Assembly: GCF_000276665.1 (NCBI RefSeq)
Contig: NW_004955470.1
Span: 973,220-1,037,219 of the forward strand
Source: Chinchilla lanigera
Lineage: Eukaryota > Chordata > Mammalia > Rodentia > Chinchillidae
DNA length: 64,000 nucleotides
Direction of reading: 5' to 3'
Shown: piece after piece, positions 59,880-64,000 of the stretch
How the letters are laid out: every line of letters begins with the position of its first letter
Position numbering within the stretch: the stretch's first letter is position 1
Translations under genes and position numbers: made by a program
The notes under the pieces: generated by a model
Seen by the model: only the letters and a program-made list of their open reading frames with translations
The model's database searches: none
What the model was told of the DNA's origin: nothing

Positions 59880-60436
59880 TGTATATCTACACACGGGTTT
59901 GCTAGGACTGACACAGTACCACAGGCTGAGTAGCTTACACAATAGAAATTTGCTGTCTCACAGTTCTCAGGGTCAAATCAAGGTGCCAGCAGTGTCGGCT
60001 GCTTCTGGAGGGTGTGGGGGAGAATCTCTTCCATGCCTCTTTGCTGGCTTCTGGTAGTGTGCTGGCAATTTTGAGTGCTCTTTGGCTGGGGGAACACAGC
60101 TTCAGTCTTTACACGGTGTTCCCCCGTCAATGTCTGGTGCATTATTTCTTCTTTTTACTATGGTTTGATCATATTGGGTTAGGGCCCACCCTCATGACCT
60201 CATCTTTTTTTTTTTTTTTTTTGGTTTTTCTCTGGTACCGGGAACCGAACTCATGACCTTGTGCTTGCCAGGCAGGCGCTTTGCCGCTGAGCTAAATCCC
60301 CAGCCCCCTCATGACCTCATCTTAATGTAGTCATCTTCAAAAATGCTATTTCCATATAAGGTCACATTCTGAGGTAGAGTGATTAGAACTCCAATGCTAT
60401 ATTAATTTGAAGGGAATAAAATCCAACTCATAATAA
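59880..60436 (-). mobile_element. MLT1-type MaLR LTR, interrupted by a SINE
   Basis: Reverse orientation: 'gtttgctaggactgacacag', 'taccacaggctgagtagctt', 'ttagggcccaccctcatgac' and, past the SINE, 'catataaggtcacattctga' and 'atccaactcataata'. The SINE at 60207-60307 splits it, so the LTR is older. Confidence 0.8.
60191..60323 (-). mobile_element. Young ID-type SINE with 16-bp target duplication
   Basis: On the minus strand: 'gctggggatttagctcagcg', 'gcctgcctggcaagcacaag', 'gagttcggttcccggtacca', then an A-rich tail. Body 60207-60307. Exact duplications CTCATGACCTCATCTT at 60191-60206 and 60308-60323. Perfect duplications and a long pure tail mark a recent insertion. Confidence 0.95.
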
Positions 60437-61194
60437 TCTGAGTGTTACATGTCCTTAGTCTAACTCAGCCCATCTGCATCCCTGACCTGACCCCCAACTG
60501 CTTTGGGTCCTAGTGACACCAACTACAGAAACCCTGGTCTGCAACTGACAAGGAGAAGAGGAGAAGCCGACACCTGTCCTCCAAAATCTTTCCCTTTGCC
60601 CTCCCAAACCCAGAATGCCCCAATGTCAGCCTCAAATATGAATTCAACACTTAAGAAGATACAAATGACAAGCAAACAAGCTGATAAGAAAACCCATAAT
60701 CTTTCAGAGTGTACTTTGGTTCAGAGTAACTCCTGCCCATTCCCTGTTGTCTTTTCCACCATTCTGCCAAGATGGTGCTAAGCTCCCTAAGGGTCTCTGG
60801 AGATGGTGGAGTGAACAGGGAGGGACCTAGGTCCCTGAGCCAGCCAAGTATTGTCCTGGCTTTGCCAGACAGTAAGTCTGTGACATTGGGTAGGTCACTT
60901 CCCCTTCCCACCTGGGACACTCTTAGAAGTGTCCTGCATAGATACTGAACATGTCCCCCTCAACAGCCACTTTGACTGCAGCCCTCTCCGCCACCATGCA
61001 GGTCATGCACCAGCTCACAGGGCCCACCAGGTGTTGTTTTCCTCATTTTCCACGAGGCTCAGGGCCACCCCAGGAGTCTGCTCATGGGGAATCTGCTCAA
61101 AGACCTCTGGAGTTCTCTGTTCCATTTTCTGGGCGGGAAGAGTGTCTGCCCCTATTCCTGAGCAGTCCCAGAATTGCCAGTATTAGGATTGGCA
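60437..61194. other. PAX8 intron 2, no recognised elements
   Basis: A MIR trace at 60865-60910; nothing else recognised. Confidence 0.35.
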
Positions 61195-61280
61195 GGATCA
61201 TCTGTTCCACGGAAACTGAGGTAGAGATCTGCGCTGTTATAGGTCACAGAGCTTGGGGAATCCAGGCCTCCTGATTCTCC
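61195..61280 (-). repeat. MIR SINE fragment
   Basis: 'acggaaactgaggtagagat' then 'ggtcacagagcttggggaat' resembles reverse MIR. Confidence 0.55.
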
Positions 61281-61621
61281 GCACCCCATTTTTTCTCCCT
61301 TGAAGCCACAACCAGCAGACCTGCAGCCAGCATCGGTCCTTCTCAGTCCCCTCCTGTTTCCTCTGCAGTGACCTGTGTGGCTTTAGAATTGATAACTCCC
61401 TTTGCTATGGTGCCAGGTTCTAGGGAAACAGTTGTCGACAGGTGTGGAAATCACAGATGCATAGTTTCGTCACAGAGTTTGCTTGGTTTGTTAACCTCAA
61501 AAAAGCAGTTCTTCTTCATTTATTCCATTTAGCCTTACCAGTTATGCTCCTCAGGATGGCCAGGCCCTCCTCCTGCCCTTCCTCAAGGCATTCAAATCTT
61601 ACACAGAGACAGGGGTAGGCA
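61281..61621. other. PAX8 intron 2, no recognised elements
   Basis: Nothing recognised. Confidence 0.35.
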
Positions 61622-61641
61622 GACACACACACACACACACA
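61622..61641. repeat. (CA)n microsatellite
   Basis: Ten CA units after GGCAGA. Confidence 0.9.
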
Positions 61642-62166
61642 ATATCTTCCTAACTGTGCTTCTGATTCAGGCTTCAGCCCACTCTTTACTCCTCCCTGAG
61701 CCAGCCAATCATGTTTTATCTTAGGGTCTCAGAAACAGAGAATTCTGGGAGTTAGAGAGAAACTTAGAGGTCATTAAGTTCAACTCTCTAGGTGAAGAAG
61801 AGTCCTCTTTTCTCTATGTGACTTTATTATATTCAAGACTCTCATTCCTCTGGCCTCTCAGTCTTGTGACCCCAACTACAGTTGTTTCCTTCCGTACCCT
61901 CTCCCCCTTGCTCTCCTTCTTTCTCTCCCTCTGATCTCTCTCCTCCTCTCTACTCTACTTTCCACTGTTCCTTTCTCCACTCTCTTCCTGCCAAGGTCCC
62001 TTCTAGCTGCCTCTCTACTTCCTTCCTTATCCACCTCTTTTTAAGTCAGTGCCCCCTAAACCTAAAACACTGTACCTCTGAGCTCTGCGAACTAGCAGCA
62101 CATGATAATGTATGTCTTGGGGACCTGCATTATTTACCATAGACCCGTCTACACCCACTAGACGCG
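61642..62166. other. PAX8 intron 2, no recognised elements
   Basis: C/T-rich 61880-62040; nothing else recognised. Confidence 0.35.
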
Positions 62167-62192
62167 CACACACACACACACACACACACACA
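62167..62192. repeat. (CA)n microsatellite
   Basis: Thirteen CA units after GCGCA. Confidence 0.92.
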
Positions 62193-63679
62193 GAGTCATG
62201 TATAACCCTCCTGGGTATTCCACAGGGCTGCTTGTGGAAAGGAGATAGTGCATGTGAATGGACCAAAAGTTTTAAAGTTCTATAGCCCATCAAAGGTTGT
62301 TAACCTATAATTAACTTGTAAGTTTTTCAAGGGCAAGGACTGTCTTCTACTCAGAAACTTTTGCCACATACACCCCTCCTGGAATGTTATTAGTCAGAGA
62401 ATGGGCACTCCTTGAATTGAAATCTAATGAACTGAAAAGTGCTTTAATATCAACTCATTTGTTAAAATACAGCATTCATAGCCACAGGCCTCTGACCCCA
62501 AGGGGAGCAAGGGAGCAGCAAGGGAGCAGGAAGGCAGTTTATGCATAACAAGCTTGGAGTACCAGAATGTGTGCTCAGCAGCCATGCCTCGCTCACAGAT
62601 GCAGAGCCATGGTCCTGGCTGTGCAGCCCAGAGGGTCCTTCCCCAGCCCAGATGTGTGACACCAGGAGCTTCCAAGAAGCTCTGTGGAAGGAGCCAGAAA
62701 ATGGCCTCTAGTGACCCTCCAGGAGCCCCAACACATCTACGCTCAATTAATTTGTTAACTCTTCAATACATAGTTATTGATACCTACTGAGGAAATATAA
62801 ACTCTGGGTAATCACAGGCAGAGCTTTAAAAATACAAACTCCAGGACACCCAGCCAAAAGACTGGTTGAACAGACTAGGGTGGAAAGTTCCAGAACTTGG
62901 AACTCCTCGGGTGACTCCCAGGTGGTGCGCAGTTGGGCTGGAAGCAGTCCTCTGCTCCCTACAAGGTAAGCCTGGGCACACCTGCCTTGCAGGTACTCAG
63001 CATTCAGGCAAGTCCCAAATAATGAGAATCAGGTGTGGGGCTGTGGACAGGATATCAGCAGGGAGAGAAGGTTCCTAGATGCTGCTCCTAGCCCACTTCT
63101 TTGCTCAGGTGCCTGAAGGCCTGAGTGCAGGGGTGGCTTAGCCATACCCAAAGCCACATCCACAGAGGGGTCTCCCCTCATCTGGAAGGGGAGTGAGTGA
63201 ACCTTCACTTGGGGAACGGTGTGAGTCTCAACCACAGGGAGAAAGTACCCTGTCTGCTCTTTGGCTTACAGACAGAATTCACAGGCTTTAAGGAAGTTGA
63301 CAAAGCCCTCCAGAAATCATGCAGAGAACCCCAAAGGTCACCTACCCATGGGTCTGATGATGCTGAGGCTAGGAGTGGCCTGTGGGTCCCACATACTACC
63401 AGCTCCCTGGCCCCCATGGGCCCAAGGCCTTCTGACTAGCTTCTGGAAAAGTTGGGGCCTCAGGATGAGCAGGGAATCTACAGGAATGGTGACGTTTGTG
63501 GCAATTCCACCCCTGGAAATCCACATTGAGGAGACCCTTCCAGGGAAGGAGGTGACAGGGTTAATCTAGGGACTGGGGGGAGGCAGGGAGAAAGGCCTGG
63601 AAACCACACAGTGAAGCCAACCAGATTAATAGAGGAAGAGAGAGGGGGGTAGACCATTAGGAAGACAAAGAGAAAATCA
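62193..63679. other. PAX8 intron 2, no recognised elements
   Basis: No repeat or exon recognised. Confidence 0.35.
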
Positions 63680-63870
63680 TGCTGGAGCAATAGAAAGGGA
63701 AATCTAATATCAACTAGGGAAAAATAAATGGAGATTAGGGCAAACAAATTAGCTTTAATGGGTTCAATGCTAATACAAGAATAACAGCCGAGCTGCGAAT
63801 GCCTTTGAGGGGAAGATGGGATAAGGAACCTGAGCAGTCATGCAGGCAATAAAGATTATGCAGGGAAGGG
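63680..63870. promoter_or_regulatory. Repeat-free AT-rich block, possible conserved element
   Basis: Contains AAATTAGCTTTAATGGG near 63748 and GCTAATACAAGAATAAC at 63769, homeodomain-type cores in otherwise purine-rich intron. Weak; based on composition only. Confidence 0.25.
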
Positions 63871-64000
63871 GAATGGCCAAAGGAGCCAGAGGAGGGGGAC
63901 CCAGGGAGGACTCGAGGTGAATGGGCAGGGGAGAGGGAGCAGGGAGAGGTCTGCCATCTTTGACAGAAAGGGGCAGGAGCAAAAAAGGGGCTGAGAGCTG

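Larger units (their letters stand above)
43648..64000 (+). other. PAX8: PAX8 intron 2 (5' part, over 20 kb)
   Basis: From the exon 2 donor (GTAAGG) to the window end. None of the frames in it carries a paired-domain segment. The first 3.7 kb is repeat-poor and CpG- or AT-rich with clustered factor sites. From about 49.9 kb it holds ordinary old repeats, one hairpin and two LTRs. A long intron 2 is known for mammalian PAX8, and antisense non-coding transcripts are known at this locus in human. No such transcript can be delimited from sequence here. Confidence 0.8.

Noticed and set aside
1..64000. CRISPR arrays, operons, bacterial-type features
   Set aside because: The window is a mammalian nuclear sequence; no regularly spaced repeats or prokaryotic gene layout are present.

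Overview
This is a vertebrate nuclear window, and the repeats point to a squirrel-like rodent (Sciuridae or a close relative). It carries tRNA-derived ID-type SINEs (about 24876, 29562, 37261 and 60207), one B1-ID dimer (22289-22455), ERVL-MaLR LTRs of a type common in rodents, and old mammal-wide MIR and L2 debris. There is no sign of bacterial or viral gene organisation; nearly all open reading frames are short chance frames in non-coding DNA.

The only protein-coding gene I can identify is PAX8, on the + strand, with only its 5' end in the window. A CCAAT box and a TATA-like box (43005-43064) precede a non-coding exon 1 that ends at a CAG|GTAAGC donor (43181). Exon 2 (43547-43647) follows a pyrimidine tract and CAG acceptor. 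It carries the start codon and eight codons plus one base: MPHNSIRS plus the first base of a Gly codon, the N-terminus peculiar to PAX8 just before its paired domain. The rest of the window (43648-64000) is the 5' part of intron 2. No paired-domain exon 3 was found, so it should lie beyond the right edge.

Layout: 100-960 is a CpG island with no assigned gene. 1000-42950 is upstream intergenic DNA full of ancient MIR/L2 pieces, several MaLR LTRs, one MER2-like DNA transposon and simple repeats. It also has a few repeat-free blocks that look like regulatory elements (notably 19225-19420 and 21420-21610). 42950-45250 is the PAX8 promoter CpG island, extending into intron 2 with a motif-rich block at 44500-44690. 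45300-47400 is repeat-poor and rich in homeodomain-type TAAT cores. 49900-62200 returns to repeat-bearing intron.

The most unusual objects are: a retroposed chimera of a full ID SINE, A8 and the first 39 nt of 5S rRNA with a near-perfect target duplication (37249-37395); a 25-bp-stem hairpin of pre-miRNA size in PAX8 intron 2 (54282-54372); and an X-box next to a palindromic pair of SOX sites (19256-19338). No confirmed new biological system was found. Repeat and motif calls come from reading by eye against remembered consensus sequences, so family names are firmer than subfamily names and edges are approximate unless a target duplication is quoted.
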